In this document: piece by piece, positions 41,592 to 51,567 of the stretch
Layout: the number at the start of each line of letters is the position of its first letter
Position numbering within the stretch: the stretch's first letter is position 1
NCBI RefSeq assembly: GCF_012273515.2
Contig: NZ_CP050975.2
Span: 7,192,001 to 7,256,000, forward strand
Source of the DNA: Streptomyces sp. RPA4-2
GTDB taxonomy: Bacteria; Actinomycetota; Actinomycetes; Streptomycetales; Streptomycetaceae
Direction: 5' to 3'
Length of the DNA stretch: 64,000 nt
Notes under the pieces: generated by a model
Seen by the model: the letters and a program-made list of their open reading frames with translations, nothing else
Told to the model about the DNA's origin: nothing
Database searches by the model: none
Translations under genes and position numbers: made by a program

Positions 41592-41646
41592 GCGTCCATG
41601 GTGGACCATGGGTGTGACAACGCCCCCGACGGGCGTTCGGGTGTGC

Positions 41647-43230
41647 TCAGCCGCGGGGGCCGAGCAGCCCGTGCAGGGTCGCACCCTGTGCGGTGGCGGA
41701 CGTCGCCCGGGTGCTCAGCGGCTCCGGGTCGGGCAGCTTCTCGCACACCGCGTCGGCCTCACCGCTGCCGCGCGGCACCTTGCCGTTGGTGAGATACGTC
41801 GCCAGGTACTTGTCCAGGCAGGCGTTCCCGCTCAGCGTGATGCCGTGGTTGCCGCCGCCCTGCTCGACCACCAGGCTGGAGCCGAGCAGCTGGTGATGGA
41901 CCGTCACACCGCCCTGGTACGGGGTGGCCGCGTCGTCGGTCGCCTGGAAGACCAGGGTCGGCGGCAGCGCCGTGTTGGAGATGTCCACCGGCCGCAGTGT
42001 GCTCGTCGGCCAGAACGCGCACGGCGCGTTGTACCAGGCGTTGTTCCAGACCATGAAGGGCGCCTTGCCGTAGGCGGCCCAGTTGTCCTTGCGCCACTGG
42101 TTCCAGTCGCGCGGCCAGGACACGTCACGGCACTGCACCGCGGTGTAGATGCTGTAGCCGTTGCCGTCCGAGGCGTCCTTGGAGCCGATCTTCTTGTACG
42201 CCGCGAGGAGCGGGGTCGTCTCCTTCTTGTTCGCGTACGCCGCGAAGGCCTCGGCGAGACGGGGCCAGTAGCCGTTGTAGTAGCCGCCCGGGATGAAGGT
42301 GTCCTCCAGTTCGGAGGCGCCCACCTTCTTGTCGGCGGGCTTCTGGGCGAGCGCCCTGCGCATCGCGTACCACTTGGCCTCGACCCTGGCCGGGTCGGTG
42401 CCGAGCCGGTACGTAGCGTCGTGCTTGGCGACCCAGGCCAGGAAGGCCAGATGGCGGTCGTTGAAGGCGTAGTCCTGCCCGATGTTGTCCTCGTACCAGA
42501 CGCCGGTGGGGTCGACAACCGAGTCGAGCACCAGCCGGCGTACGCGCTGCGGGTAGAGCTTGGCGTAGACGGCGCCCAGGTAGGTGCCGTAGGAGTACCC
42601 GAAGTAGTTGATCTTCTTGGCGCCGAGCGCGCCACGGATCGAGTCCATGTCGCGGACCGCGCTGATGGTGTCGATGTACGGCAGCAGGCTCGCGTACTTC
42701 TCGCCGCACCCCTTCGCGAAGGCCCGGGCGCGGTCGAGGTTGGCCTTCTCGATCGCGGGGGTGCTGGGCACGGTGTCCGGCCGCACCGGGGCGAAGTGGC
42801 CGGGCCTGCAGTCCAGCGCGGGCCGGCTCGCGCCCACGCCGCGCGGGTCGAAGCCGATGACGTCGTACTGCGCCGCCACCGCCTTGGGCAGCGTGGAGGC
42901 GACGAATCCGGCCATCGTGATCCCGCTGCCGCCGGGGCCGCCGGGGTTCACCAGGAGCGGTCCCTGATACTTCTTCGCGGTGTGCGGGACGCGTGAGAGC
43001 GCCAGCGTGATGAGCCGGCCGTCCGGCTTCGAGTGGTCCAGCGGTACCTTCACCGACGCGCACTGGAGCGCCGGATAGGTGGTGGTGCCGCACTTCTTCC
43101 AGGTGAGCTTGGCGGTCCGGACGGTGCGCGGTGCGGTCGCGGAGCCGGCGCTCGCGTCGGCGGGGATCGACGTGATCATCCCGGCCACCACGGCGGCGGC
43201 CCCGCACAGAGCAGCTGCGCGTTTCTTCAC
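41647..43230 (-). CDS. Secreted S33-type peptidase (tripeptidyl aminopeptidase-like alpha/beta hydrolase)
   Basis: The 527-residue protein has a Sec signal peptide (VKKRAAALCGAAAVVAGMI..ADASA) and an alpha/beta-hydrolase core: oxyanion region LLVNPGGPGGSG, nucleophile GYSYGTYLG, acid in FQATDDAATPY and histidine in GGGNHGITL. A C-terminal TAP-type domain is present. Such exported enzymes remove tripeptides from protein N-termini. The GTG at 43230 has GGGAGG 4-5 nt upstream. Cysteine pairs (CGTTTYPALQC, CLDKYLA) suggest disulfides outside the cell. Confidence 0.93.
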   Translation of the reverse strand: MKKRAAALCGAAAVVAGMITSIPADASAGSATAPRTVRTAKLTWKKCGTTTYPALQCASVKVPLDHSKPDGRLITLALSRVPHTAKKYQGPLLVNPGGPGGSGITMAGFVASTLPKAVAAQYDVIGFDPRGVGASRPALDCRPGHFAPVRPDTVPSTPAIEKANLDRARAFAKGCGEKYASLLPYIDTISAVRDMDSIRGALGAKKINYFGYSYGTYLGAVYAKLYPQRVRRLVLDSVVDPTGVWYEDNIGQDYAFNDRHLAFLAWVAKHDATYRLGTDPARVEAKWYAMRRALAQKPADKKVGASELEDTFIPGGYYNGYWPRLAEAFAAYANKKETTPLLAAYKKIGSKDASDGNGYSIYTAVQCRDVSWPRDWNQWRKDNWAAYGKAPFMVWNNAWYNAPCAFWPTSTLRPVDISNTALPPTLVFQATDDAATPYQGGVTVHHQLLGSSLVVEQGGGNHGITLSGNACLDKYLATYLTNGKVPRGSGEADAVCEKLPDPEPLSTRATSATAQGATLHGLLGPRG

Positions 43231-43453
43231 AACGCCTCCCAGGACGGAGGATTTTGAGCCGTGCACGCCACGGCCTTCGCCGCATCGTCCCGGGGTGGGA
43301 GTCCAGAAGAACCCGTTCTGGCAAGACTTGACCCGATTGGGTCGCGGGATGCGCTCGGATGACCTCACAGAGGTTTCGGACGGCGCGGTGCCGAAAGGCG
43401 GGAGTTCGAACTCCAGTGCCGGGGCGGGCAACGCTCGGCCGCGGCGGCACCGT

Positions 43454-44500
43454 TCAGAGCAGCGTGAGCTGTGTCGGTTCGGCCGAGGCCGGTTCGGGTG
43501 CGGCGGCCGCGGGGGCGGCGATCCTGCGCGGCGCGCCCCCGCGCGCGGGACCGATGCCGTACTCCTGGGCGAGCTCGTGGACCTGACGGGTGATCCGGCG
43601 CTGGTACCACTTGGGGGCGTACGCCCCCTCCGCGTACAGCCGCTCGTAACGGCGTACGAGATAAGGGTGATGGCGCTCCAGCCAGGCCATGAACCACTCG
43701 CGGGCGCCGGGCCGCAGATGCAGTACCAGCGGGGTCACCGAGGTGGCCCCCGAAGCCGCGATCGCCCGCACGGTGGCGCGCAGTTGGGCCGGGTGGTCAC
43801 CCAGGAAGGGGATCACGGGGGCCATCAGGACCCCGCAGTCGATGCCGTGGTCCGTCAGGGTGCGGACGACGTCCAGGCGGCGTTCGGGCGCGGGGGTCCC
43901 CGGTTCCACGGTGCGCCACAGCTCGCTGTCGGTGAAGCCCACGGAGACGGAGATGCCGACGTCGGTGACCTCGGAGGCCTGCTTCAGCAGGTCGAGGTCG
44001 CGCAGGATCAGCGTGCCCTTCGTCAGGATCGAGAAGGGGTTCGCGTGGTCGCGCAGGGCGGCGATGATGCCCGGCATCAGCCGGTAACGGCCCTCGGCCC
44101 GCTGGTAGCAGTCGACGTTGGTGCCCATCGCGATGTGCTCGCCGTGCCAGCGGTGGGAGCCCAGGTGGCGGCGGAGCAGGTCCGGCGCGTTGACCTTGAC
44201 CACGATCTGGGAGTCGAAGTCGAGGCCCGTGTCGAGGTCCAGATAGCTGTGCGTCCTGCGCGCGAAGCAGTACACACACGCGTGCGTGCAGCCCCGATAG
44301 GGGTTGACCGTCCATTCGAAGGGCATGCGGGAGGCCCCCGGCACCCGGTTCACGATCGAGCGGGCCCGGATCTCGTGGAACGTGACGCCGCGGAACTCCG
44401 GGGTGTCGAACGTGCGGGTGGTCACCGCGTCCGCGCCGAACAGCACGGCGTTTCGGGCGCGGTCCCCGGCGGGGTCCGCTGTGAGGTTCTCCCAGCGCAT
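43454..44500 (-). CDS. Radical SAM protein of the Rv2578c family
   Basis: The 348-residue protein carries YRGCTHACVYCFARRTH, the CxxxCxxC 4Fe-4S motif for S-adenosylmethionine cleavage, within a spore-photoproduct-lyase-like barrel (HIAMGTNVDCYQRAE, SILTKGTLILRDLDLL, GISVSVGF). The Rv2578c family has no settled reaction. Its likeness to photoproduct lyase and the LexA-type box in its promoter hint at DNA repair. ATG 44500 follows GAGGAGG. Confidence 0.9.
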   Translation of the reverse strand: MRWENLTADPAGDRARNAVLFGADAVTTRTFDTPEFRGVTFHEIRARSIVNRVPGASRMPFEWTVNPYRGCTHACVYCFARRTHSYLDLDTGLDFDSQIVVKVNAPDLLRRHLGSHRWHGEHIAMGTNVDCYQRAEGRYRLMPGIIAALRDHANPFSILTKGTLILRDLDLLKQASEVTDVGISVSVGFTDSELWRTVEPGTPAPERRLDVVRTLTDHGIDCGVLMAPVIPFLGDHPAQLRATVRAIAASGATSVTPLVLHLRPGAREWFMAWLERHHPYLVRRYERLYAEGAYAPKWYQRRITRQVHELAQEYGIGPARGGAPRRIAAPAAAAPEPASAEPTQLTLL

Positions 44501-44532
44501 GAGGCCTCCTCGGTAGCACTGAGCAGAGAATA

Positions 44533-44544
44533 GAACACATGTTC
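44533..44544. promoter_or_regulatory. LexA/SOS-box-like palindrome
   Basis: GAACACATGTTC matches GAAC-N4-GTTC, the core of Gram-positive and actinobacterial LexA sites. It lies 33 bp upstream of the radical SAM start codon, where bound LexA would cover the promoter. Confidence 0.65.
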
Positions 44545-44708
44545 CCTTGATCGTGCGACCGGGTTTCCCGGGCCCCGTGGCGGACCCCTTCCGCGCCCCC
44601 GCCGCGAGCCCCTCCCGCGCCCCGCGAGGACTCCCGATTTGAGGGGGTGGCCCGCGTGGTGGTTGGCTTGCCGCACACCCCGAGTCACCAAGTGCTGGAG
44701 GAAGTGCC

Positions 44709-45152
44709 ATGGCGCAGGTCGAGGCCACGACGGAGCGGGTCATCGCGGCGGACGCGGAGGCGGTGTTCGACGCCCTGGCCGACTACACCGGCACCCGCGC
44801 GAAACTGCTGCCCGAACACTTCAGCGAGTACGAGGTGCGCGAGGGCGGCGACGGCGAGGGCACCCTCGTCCACTGGAAGCTCCAGGCCACCAGCAAGCGC
44901 GTCCGCGACTGCCTGCTCGAGGTCACCGAGCCCACCGACGGCGAGCTCGTCGAGAAGGACCGCAACTCCTCCATGGTCACCACCTGGCGGGTCACCCCGG
45001 CCGGCGAGGGCAAGTCGCGGGTCGTCGTCAGCACCGTCTGGAACGGCGCGGGCGGCATCGGCGGCTTCTTCGAGAAGACCTTCGCCCCCAAGGGTCTCGG
45101 CCGGATCTACGACCTGGTGCTCGAGAAGCTCGCCACCGAGACGGAGAAGTAG
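44709..45152 (+). CDS. SRPBCC-family (START-like) protein
   Basis: The 147-residue protein has the SRPBCC helix-grip pattern: TERVIAADAEAVFDALADY at the start, strands in the middle (GTLVHWKLQATSKRVRDCLLEV, SSMVTTWRVTP) and a C-terminal helix RIYDLVLEKLATETEK. The hydrophobic pocket of this fold binds lipids, cofactors or polyketides; the ligand is not evident. GAGGAAG precedes the ATG at 5-6 nt. It stands alone, divergent from the radical SAM gene. Confidence 0.88.
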   Translation: MAQVEATTERVIAADAEAVFDALADYTGTRAKLLPEHFSEYEVREGGDGEGTLVHWKLQATSKRVRDCLLEVTEPTDGELVEKDRNSSMVTTWRVTPAGEGKSRVVVSTVWNGAGGIGGFFEKTFAPKGLGRIYDLVLEKLATETEK

Positions 45153-45334
45153 CCCCGAGGAGGGCCTTCGTCGCCCCGCGACCCCAAGAGGCAACCCTCC
45201 AGGGCGCGTTGCCGCCCTCACCGGTTCGAGTGCATCTCCTCGCGACGCGACGGTACGCCGTAACTCGTCGCGCTTGCTCGCAGTTGTCGCGATAAGCGGG
45301 AATTGTGCGGTGGGTGCGACGAGGGGAACGGACC

Positions 45335-47137
45335 GTGGGCGGCATCACTCTGGTACAGGACGAACCGGCTGCCGCACCCCCGCAGCCCGCCGTTTCGGAG
45401 GTGATCGGCGCCCCCGGCCCCGACCGGCTGGGCCCACGCCAGGTACGGCTCGTCTTCCTCGGGCTCATGCTCGCGCTGCTGCTCGCCGCGCTGGACCAGA
45501 TGATCGTCGCCACCGCGCTGCCGAAGATCGTCGGTGAGCTGCACGGCCTGGACAAGATGTCCTGGGCGATCACCGCCTATCTGCTCACCTCCACCATCGG
45601 ACTCCCGGTCTACGGCAAGGTCGGCGACCTCTTCGGCCGCAAGGGCGTCTTCCAGTTCGCGATCGCGACCTTCGTGATCGGTTCGGCACTCGCCGGACGC
45701 GCGCAGACCATGGACCAGCTGATCGCCTTCCGGGCGGTCCAGGGCGTCGGCGCGGGCGGCCTCATGATCGGCGTACAGGCGATCATCGCGGACATCGTGC
45801 CGCCCCGGGAACGCGGCCGCTTCATGGGCCTGATCGGTGCCGCGTTCGGTCTCGCCTCGGTCGCCGGGCCGCTGCTGGGCGGCTACTTCACCGACCACCT
45901 CTCCTGGCGCTGGTGCTTCTACGTCAACGTGCCCTTCGGCCTGCTCACGCTGGCCGTCGTCACCGTCGTCCTGAAACTGCCGAAGCCCGTCCGCCGGGGG
46001 CGGGTCGACGTGCTCGGGATCCTGCTGCTCGCCGCCGCCTCGACGTGCCTCGTCCTGCTGACCAGTTGGGGCGGTACGGAGTACGCCTGGGGGTCCCGGG
46101 TGATCCTCGGGCTCGGCGCGGGCGCCCTGGCCGCGGCCGTCCTGTTCTTCGTCGTCGAGCGCTTCGCCGCCGAACCCCTGATCCCCCCAAGGCTGTTCAG
46201 GGACGGTGTCTTCAACATCACCGCGCTGGTGGGCCTGGTGGTCGGCGTCGCCCTCTTCGGCGCCGCCAGCTATCTGCCGACCTTCCTGCAGATGGTCGAC
46301 GGGGCCAGCGCCACCGAGTCCGGACTGCTCATGCTCCCGATGATGGGCGGCATCGTCGGCGCCTCGATCGTCTCCGGCCAGCTCATCAGCCGCACCGGCC
46401 GCTACAAGATCTATCCGGTGCTCGGCGGGGCCCTGTCGGCGCTCGGCATGTGGCTGCTCTCCCGGCTGGAGGTCGACACCTCCCGGCTGGCCTACAGCGT
46501 CTGGATGGCGATCCTCGGCGCCGGCATCGGCCTGGTGATGCCCGTGCTGGTCCTCGCCGTCCAGAACTCCGTGCGGCCCGCCGACCTCGGGACCGCGACC
46601 AGCGCCAACAACTACTTCCGGCAGATCGGCGGCAGCGTCGGCGCCGCGATCTTCGGCACGCTGTTCGCCAGCCGGCTCGCGGACGCGCTCGCCGAACGCG
46701 TCCCGGCACGGGCCGGCGGCGCCCTCCCGGACCCCGAGTCCCTGACCCCGCAGCTCGTCCACGCGATGCCCGCACCGCTGCGCGACGCCTACATCGCGGC
46801 CTACGCGGACGCCATGCCGCGGATCTTCCTCTACCTCGTGCCGGTGCTCGTCCTCGGCCTGTTCATCGCCTTCTTCCTCAAGGAGAAACCGCTGGTGTCC
46901 CACAACGCCCCCGCCGCCGACACCGATTCCGTGCCCCTCACCCAGGTCCCCCGGCCCGCACCACGTACGCCGCCGGGATCCCCGTCTGCGGAACCGTGCA
47001 GCACCCCGACGGAACCGTCGTGCCACGCGCCGCGCTCACCCTCATCGACATCGCCGGACAGCAGATCGGGCGAGGCGCCAGCGGTGAGGACGGGCGGTAC
47101 GCGCTGTCCACGCCCGGATCGGGGTCGTACGTCCTGA
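45335..47137 (+). CDS. DHA2-family MFS drug transporter, reading into a shifted C-terminus
   Basis: The N-terminal 530 residues are a 14-helix EmrB/QacA exporter with [19 protein letters not shown], motif [33 protein letters not shown] and motif C-like [18 protein letters not shown]. It expels drugs or metabolites by proton antiport. After [12 protein letters not shown] the frame yields Pro/Ser-rich sequence to a stop at 47137, while the -1 frame encodes clean CnaB-like domains to 47730. One missing base near the C-run 46948-46952 explains this. GTG 45335 follows GAGGGGAA at 7 nt; GTG 45305 is an alternative. Confidence 0.85.
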   Translation: MGGITLVQDEPAAAPPQPAVSEVIGAPGPDRLGPRQVRLVFLGLMLALLLAALDQMIVATALPKIVGELHGLDKMSWAITAYLLTSTIGLPVYGKVGDLFGRKGVFQFAIATFVIGSALAGRAQTMDQLIAFRAVQGVGAGGLMIGVQAIIADIVPPRERGRFMGLIGAAFGLASVAGPLLGGYFTDHLSWRWCFYVNVPFGLLTLAVVTVVLKLPKPVRRGRVDVLGILLLAAASTCLVLLTSWGGTEYAWGSRVILGLGAGALAAAVLFFVVERFAAEPLIPPRLFRDGVFNITALVGLVVGVALFGAASYLPTFLQMVDGASATESGLLMLPMMGGIVGASIVSGQLISRTGRYKIYPVLGGALSALGMWLLSRLEVDTSRLAYSVWMAILGAGIGLVMPVLVLAVQNSVRPADLGTATSANNYFRQIGGSVGAAIFGTLFASRLADALAERVPARAGGALPDPESLTPQLVHAMPAPLRDAYIAAYADAMPRIFLYLVPVLVLGLFIAFFLKEKPLVSHNAPAADTDSVPLTQVPRPAPRTPPGSPSAEPCSTPTEPSCHAPRSPSSTSPDSRSGEAPAVRTGGTRCPRPDRGRTS

Positions 47138-47730
47138 TCGCCGCGGCCGGGGGACACCAGCCGCAGGCCGTCTCCGTGACGATCGGTGAGCGTCCCGTGG
47201 AACTGGACGTCGTGCTCGGCGGCGCCGGCCGCCTCGCCGGGAGCGTGCTGACCGCGGACGGCACCCCGGTGCGCGACGCCACCGTCACGCTGACCAACGT
47301 CCACGGCGAAGTGGTGGCGACCACCCGCAGCGGGCGCGAAGGAGGCTATGTCATCACGGAGTTGGTGGCGGGCGAGTACACCCTCGCCGGGAGCGCGCCC
47401 GCTTTCCGGCCGGCCGCGCTCCCGGTCAGCGTGCAGGCCTCCCGCGAGACCCGCCAGGACGTCGAACTCGCCGGTGGCGCCGTCCTGCGCGGCACCGTAC
47501 GGGCGGGCGGCGGACGGCCCGTGGAGGACGCGCGCGTGACCCTCCTGGACGCCGCGGGCAACGTCGTGGACACCCTCACCACCGGCGCCGACGGCACGTT
47601 CCGCTTCGTCGACCTGTCCTCCGGCGAGTACACCGTCATCGCGGCCGGCTACCCGCCGGTGGCCACCGTGCTCCAAGTGGCCGGTGGGGGCCGTACGGAG
47701 CGCGATCTGCAGCTCGGCCACGAAGACTGA
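46953..47730 (+). pseudogene. Out-of-frame CnaB/carboxypeptidase-regulatory-like repeat region of the MFS gene
   Basis: In the frame -1 to the transporter, codons from about 46970 to 47730 encode three beta-sandwich repeats, each with the GxYxLxxLxxGxYTVxAxG-like rhythm ([57 protein letters not shown]). In related Streptomyces such repeats are fused to MFS exporters as a C-terminal domain. With one base restored at the C-run the fused protein would be about 798 residues. Real mutation, base-calling error and frameshifting during translation remain open. Confidence 0.75.
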
Positions 47731-47906
47731 CCGGGACTGACCGGGACTGACCGGGGCCACCCGCCGCACCGGGGGGAACGGGTGGTGCGCCGGAGCGGCC
47801 CCGGAAAGGTCAATTCCCCTGTTGCCGCACATCGCGACGGGCCGCGGTCGTACGGTGGTGGGTGCGGCACAGATCTTGCCGAGCCGCGGGGAGAGGGGCC
47901 TGGGCC

Positions 47907-50444
47907 ATGGAGAGCGGCACTTCGCGTGGCACCGAAGTGGGCACATCTCCCAGCCGCACAGCTGGGAACCGCGTGACGGAGCACGCCGATGCCGGGCGCG
48001 TCCCGCTGGCCGTGGTCGCCGTGGACCGCGACGGCCTCGTCTCCCACTGGAGCACCGGCGCCCGACGTCTGTTCGGCGTCTCCAGGCAGGACGCGGTGGG
48101 CCACCCCGCCGTCGACCTGCTCCCCGTCTCCGGTGTGCTCCCCGAGGAGGACGAGACGGCGCTGTACGGGGCCCACGCCGCGTACGACGGGCTCGGCCCC
48201 GACCTGGAGTCCTCGCTCGACGGGCGGCTCTCCTACCCGGCCGCCGGGCGCGCCCGGCTCACGGTGCCCGGCCGGGAGCACGAAGCGGACCACGAGGGCG
48301 GCCAGGGCCGGTGCCGCGTCGATGTGTTGTGGTGGGCGTACCCGCTGGTGGGCCCGGGGCGGGAGCGGCTGCTGGTACTGGCCGCCGACGCGGGCGCGAT
48401 GCGCCACACCGACGACCGGGTGGCCGTCGAGCGCATCGCACCCGCCTTCGCGCTGCACACCGACTTCCCCGGCGCCGAGGAGCTGGCCCGCAGACTGCCC
48501 GAGATCCTGCCCAGCATGAGTGTGGACGAAGGCGCCCGCGTCGTCGCGCAGATCCTCGAACTCGGTTATCCCGTGATGGAGTTCAGCCAGAACGACCGGG
48601 TGCCCGTCACCCCCGACTGGGGCGTGCCCCGGCGGGCCGGGCGCAAGGCCCGCCGCGAGCGGGCCGCCGGGGCCGCGGCGGCCGGTCCGCCGCTCCCGCG
48701 GGACGCACTGGAGGCACAGGACGCACTGGACACGTACGGCGCGGAGGACGAGGGCGAGGACCTCGAGTACGTCGCCGTGCGCGAGCGCCTGGAGTTCCTC
48801 AACGAGGTCAGCGGACGCATCGGCACCTCCCTCGACCTGGCGCGGACCATCCTGGAGGTGAGCCGGGCCGTCGTGCCCCGCTTCACGGACGTGGCGGGCA
48901 CCTATCTGCGCGAACAGGTCGTCGCCGGTGAGGGGTTCCCCGACGGCGTGCCCGACACCACCACCATGTGGCACCGCGTCGCCCTCGAGCACACGGACGA
49001 GCCGGGCCGCTGGGACGACGTCGTGCCCGTCGGCGAGGCCATGCCGTTCCCCGCCCACACCCCGTTCTTCCAGTGCATGACCACCGGCGAGCCCGTCCTC
49101 GTGCCGCGCATCAGCGAGCGGATGGGCCATATGATCGCCGCGCAGTTCGAGAAACGCGACATCAGGCCGCTCATCACCCACCGTTCCATGCTGGTCGTGC
49201 CCCTGAAGGCCCGCAACGTGGTGCTCGGCTTCATGGTCCTGCTGCGTCACCCGGAGCGTGTCGAGTTCAACGACATGGATCGGGTCACCGGAGCCGAACT
49301 CGCCGCAAGGGCCGGCCTCGTACTCGACAACGCCCGTATGTACACGTACCAGGAGAGCGTCGCCGAGACGCTCCAGGACAGCATGCTGCCGCAGATAGCG
49401 CCCCGCATGGCCGGCTGTGACATCGCCACCCGCTATCTGCCCGGCACGCTCCTCGGCCGCGTCGGCGGCGACTGGTTCGACTCGGTGAAGCTGCCCGGCT
49501 CCCGCACCGCCCTCGTCGTCGGCGACGTGATGGGCCACGGCCTCAACTCGGCCGCGATGATGGGACAGTTGCGCACCGCCGTGCAGACCATGGCGGCACT
49601 CGACCTGCCGCCCGCCCAGCTCCTGCGCAACCTCGACGACCTGGCCCAGCGGCTCGGCGAGCACTACCTCGCGACGTGCCTGTACGCGATCTACGACCCC
49701 ATCGCCGGTGAGCTCCACATCGCCAACGCGGGCCACATCCCGCCCGTCCTGGTCCGCGCCGCGAACGGCCACAGCGATCTGCTCGACCTGCCGACCGGCG
49801 CGCCCATCGGGGTCGGCGGTGTCCCCTTCGAGACGGTGCGCGTACCGGTGGCGACCGGCGACCGGCTCGTGATGTGCACCGACGGCCTGGTAGAGGTGCG
49901 CGGCGAGGACATCGGGGTCGGCCTCGCCACGCTCTGCGAGTCCGCCGCCCATCCGGCCGCGTCCATGGACGACGCCTGCGACACGATCATCCGGGCCCTC
50001 AACACCCGTGGCGGCCGTAAGGACGACGTGGCCCTGCTGATGGCCCGGCTCAACGGCATCGAACCCGAGGACATCGCCGAGTGGCGGCTCACGTCCGATC
50101 CGGCCGAGGCGGGCCGGGCCCGCGCCGCGGTCCGGGAGCAGTTGCACGACTGGGACCTGCAGCGGCTGGCCGACCCCGCCGAACTGATGGCCGGCGAACT
50201 GGTGGCGAACGCCGTACGGCACACGCACAGCCGCCGGGTCGAACTGCGCCTCGTGCGCGGTGACACCCTGCTGTGCGAGGTGGCCGACGACGACCACACC
50301 CTGCCGACACTGCTCAGCGCGGGCCAAGGCGACGAGTTCGGACGAGGTCTGCGCGTCGTCAGCACGCTGGCCCGGGAGTGGGGCGCGAGCCGCACCAGCG
50401 GCGGCAAGACCGTGTGGTTCGAACTGACGCTGCCGCGGCACTGA
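47907..50444 (+). CDS. PAS-GAF-SpoIIE (PP2C) phosphatase with C-terminal HATPase domain
   Basis: The 845-residue cytoplasmic regulator has a PAS-like region (about 30-160, VAVDRDGLVSHWSTGARRLFG), a low-complexity hinge (about 240-290), a GAF domain (about 300-475), a SpoIIE-type PP2C phosphatase (about 490-710; GGDWFDSVKL, VGDVMGHGLNSAA, CTDGLVEVR, RKDDVALLMA supply the metal aspartates) and an RsbW-like HATPase (about 725-845; AGELVANAVRHTHS). Streptomyces use many such proteins to set anti-sigma-factor antagonists in stress control. ATG 47907 was chosen after GGGGAGAGGGG. No partner gene is adjacent. Confidence 0.92.
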   Translation: MESGTSRGTEVGTSPSRTAGNRVTEHADAGRVPLAVVAVDRDGLVSHWSTGARRLFGVSRQDAVGHPAVDLLPVSGVLPEEDETALYGAHAAYDGLGPDLESSLDGRLSYPAAGRARLTVPGREHEADHEGGQGRCRVDVLWWAYPLVGPGRERLLVLAADAGAMRHTDDRVAVERIAPAFALHTDFPGAEELARRLPEILPSMSVDEGARVVAQILELGYPVMEFSQNDRVPVTPDWGVPRRAGRKARRERAAGAAAAGPPLPRDALEAQDALDTYGAEDEGEDLEYVAVRERLEFLNEVSGRIGTSLDLARTILEVSRAVVPRFTDVAGTYLREQVVAGEGFPDGVPDTTTMWHRVALEHTDEPGRWDDVVPVGEAMPFPAHTPFFQCMTTGEPVLVPRISERMGHMIAAQFEKRDIRPLITHRSMLVVPLKARNVVLGFMVLLRHPERVEFNDMDRVTGAELAARAGLVLDNARMYTYQESVAETLQDSMLPQIAPRMAGCDIATRYLPGTLLGRVGGDWFDSVKLPGSRTALVVGDVMGHGLNSAAMMGQLRTAVQTMAALDLPPAQLLRNLDDLAQRLGEHYLATCLYAIYDPIAGELHIANAGHIPPVLVRAANGHSDLLDLPTGAPIGVGGVPFETVRVPVATGDRLVMCTDGLVEVRGEDIGVGLATLCESAAHPAASMDDACDTIIRALNTRGGRKDDVALLMARLNGIEPEDIAEWRLTSDPAEAGRARAAVREQLHDWDLQRLADPAELMAGELVANAVRHTHSRRVELRLVRGDTLLCEVADDDHTLPTLLSAGQGDEFGRGLRVVSTLAREWGASRTSGGKTVWFELTLPRH

Positions 50445-50638
50445 CACACTCCTGGGTCTCCCCGGCACACTTCGCGGGCTTTCAGGGGCGCGGGGGGCGC
50501 AGGGGGCGCGCAACGGCGTAGTCGGATCGAAATGACCCGTGAAGGAATGCGCCGCATGCTTGTCGCCGCACTCCAGGCGCGATAGACCGATCTCACCCGT
50601 CGTGCTCGGCGGGCGGCGGTGCTACCTGGGGAGCTGGC

Positions 50639-51367
50639 ATGAGCGTGACGGGTCGGTACAGGGGAGCCTGGGAGGGCTTCTGGCGCGAGGCCTCCGACGA
50701 ACAGGGAGCCGTCTTCTGGGATGCGGAGCCCGCCCTGACCGCGGGCGTCCATCTCGCACTCTTCGAACCGTACGTGACGTTCCACGGGCTGCCTCTCGTC
50801 GACCTGGGCTGCGGCAACGGCACCCAGACCCGATTCCTCGCCGACCGCTTCCCGCACGTCGTCGGCGCCGACATCTCGGCCGCGGCGCTCGACCACGCCC
50901 GCCATGCCGACGCCGCGGGACAGGCGACGTACCGGCTGCTCGACGCGTCGGAGAAGAGCGAGGTGCAGCACCTGCACGCGGAACTCGGCGACGTCAACGT
51001 CTATATGCGCGGCGTGCTCCACCAGTGCGAACCGGACGACCGCCAGCCGCTGGTGGACGGCATCGCCACTCTGGTGGGGGAGCGGGGCCGGGTGTTCCTC
51101 GTCGAACTCTCCGAGGCCGCCCGCCCCGTGCTGATGGGGCTGGCGCAGGGCTCCGACGGCCCTCCCGCCAAACTGGCACCCATCTTCCGGCACGGCATCG
51201 CCCCCGGCGAGGTCTCCGACGAATCCGTCCCCGACCACCTCGGCGCGGCCGGTCTCACCGTCCTCGCGAGCGGTGAACTCCCGCTCGTCACGGCGGAGTA
51301 CACCGCGCTCGGCACCCGGATCGAACTGCCTTCGAAGTGGCTGGTGGCGGGCCGCACCGCGGACTGA
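50639..51367 (+). CDS. Class I SAM-dependent methyltransferase
   Basis: The 242-residue protein has the Rossmann methyltransferase motifs: LVDLGCGNGTQTRFLADRFPHVVGADIS for S-adenosylmethionine, VNVYMRGVLHQC in the motif IV position and GRVFLVELSEAARP. The acceptor is unknown. GGGGAG lies 6 nt before the ATG. A 15-bp hairpin terminator follows the stop. Confidence 0.9.
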   Translation: MSVTGRYRGAWEGFWREASDEQGAVFWDAEPALTAGVHLALFEPYVTFHGLPLVDLGCGNGTQTRFLADRFPHVVGADISAAALDHARHADAAGQATYRLLDASEKSEVQHLHAELGDVNVYMRGVLHQCEPDDRQPLVDGIATLVGERGRVFLVELSEAARPVLMGLAQGSDGPPAKLAPIFRHGIAPGEVSDESVPDHLGAAGLTVLASGELPLVTAEYTALGTRIELPSKWLVAGRTAD

Positions 51368-51377
51368 GCCACGGTAC

Positions 51378-51415
51378 GGGTACGGCGTCACCGGCCGGTC
51401 GGTGACGCCGTACCC
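51378..51415. terminator. 15-bp hairpin terminator
   Basis: GGGTACGGCGTCACC (51378-51392) pairs exactly with 51401-51415 around GGCCGGTC, 10 bp past the methyltransferase stop. It can also stop transcription from the converging M50/peptide operon. Confidence 0.88.
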
Positions 51416-51567
51416 CTCTCAGTGGCCCTGGTCGAATACGCGGTGACCTCGGCCCGCGGCCTTGCTCAACGGCCCCGCGCACGCGCCGCGCAACGGCCTC
51501 GCGCGACGACCTCCGTCAACAGCGTTCGTCGACGGTGTTCGCCAACAGCCGTTCGCTGCGGCCTTGT

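Noticed and set aside
46948..46952. Programmed -1 frameshifting at the C-run in the MFS gene
   Set aside because: No clear downstream pseudoknot or canonical slippery heptamer could be shown; mutation or base-calling error is simpler.
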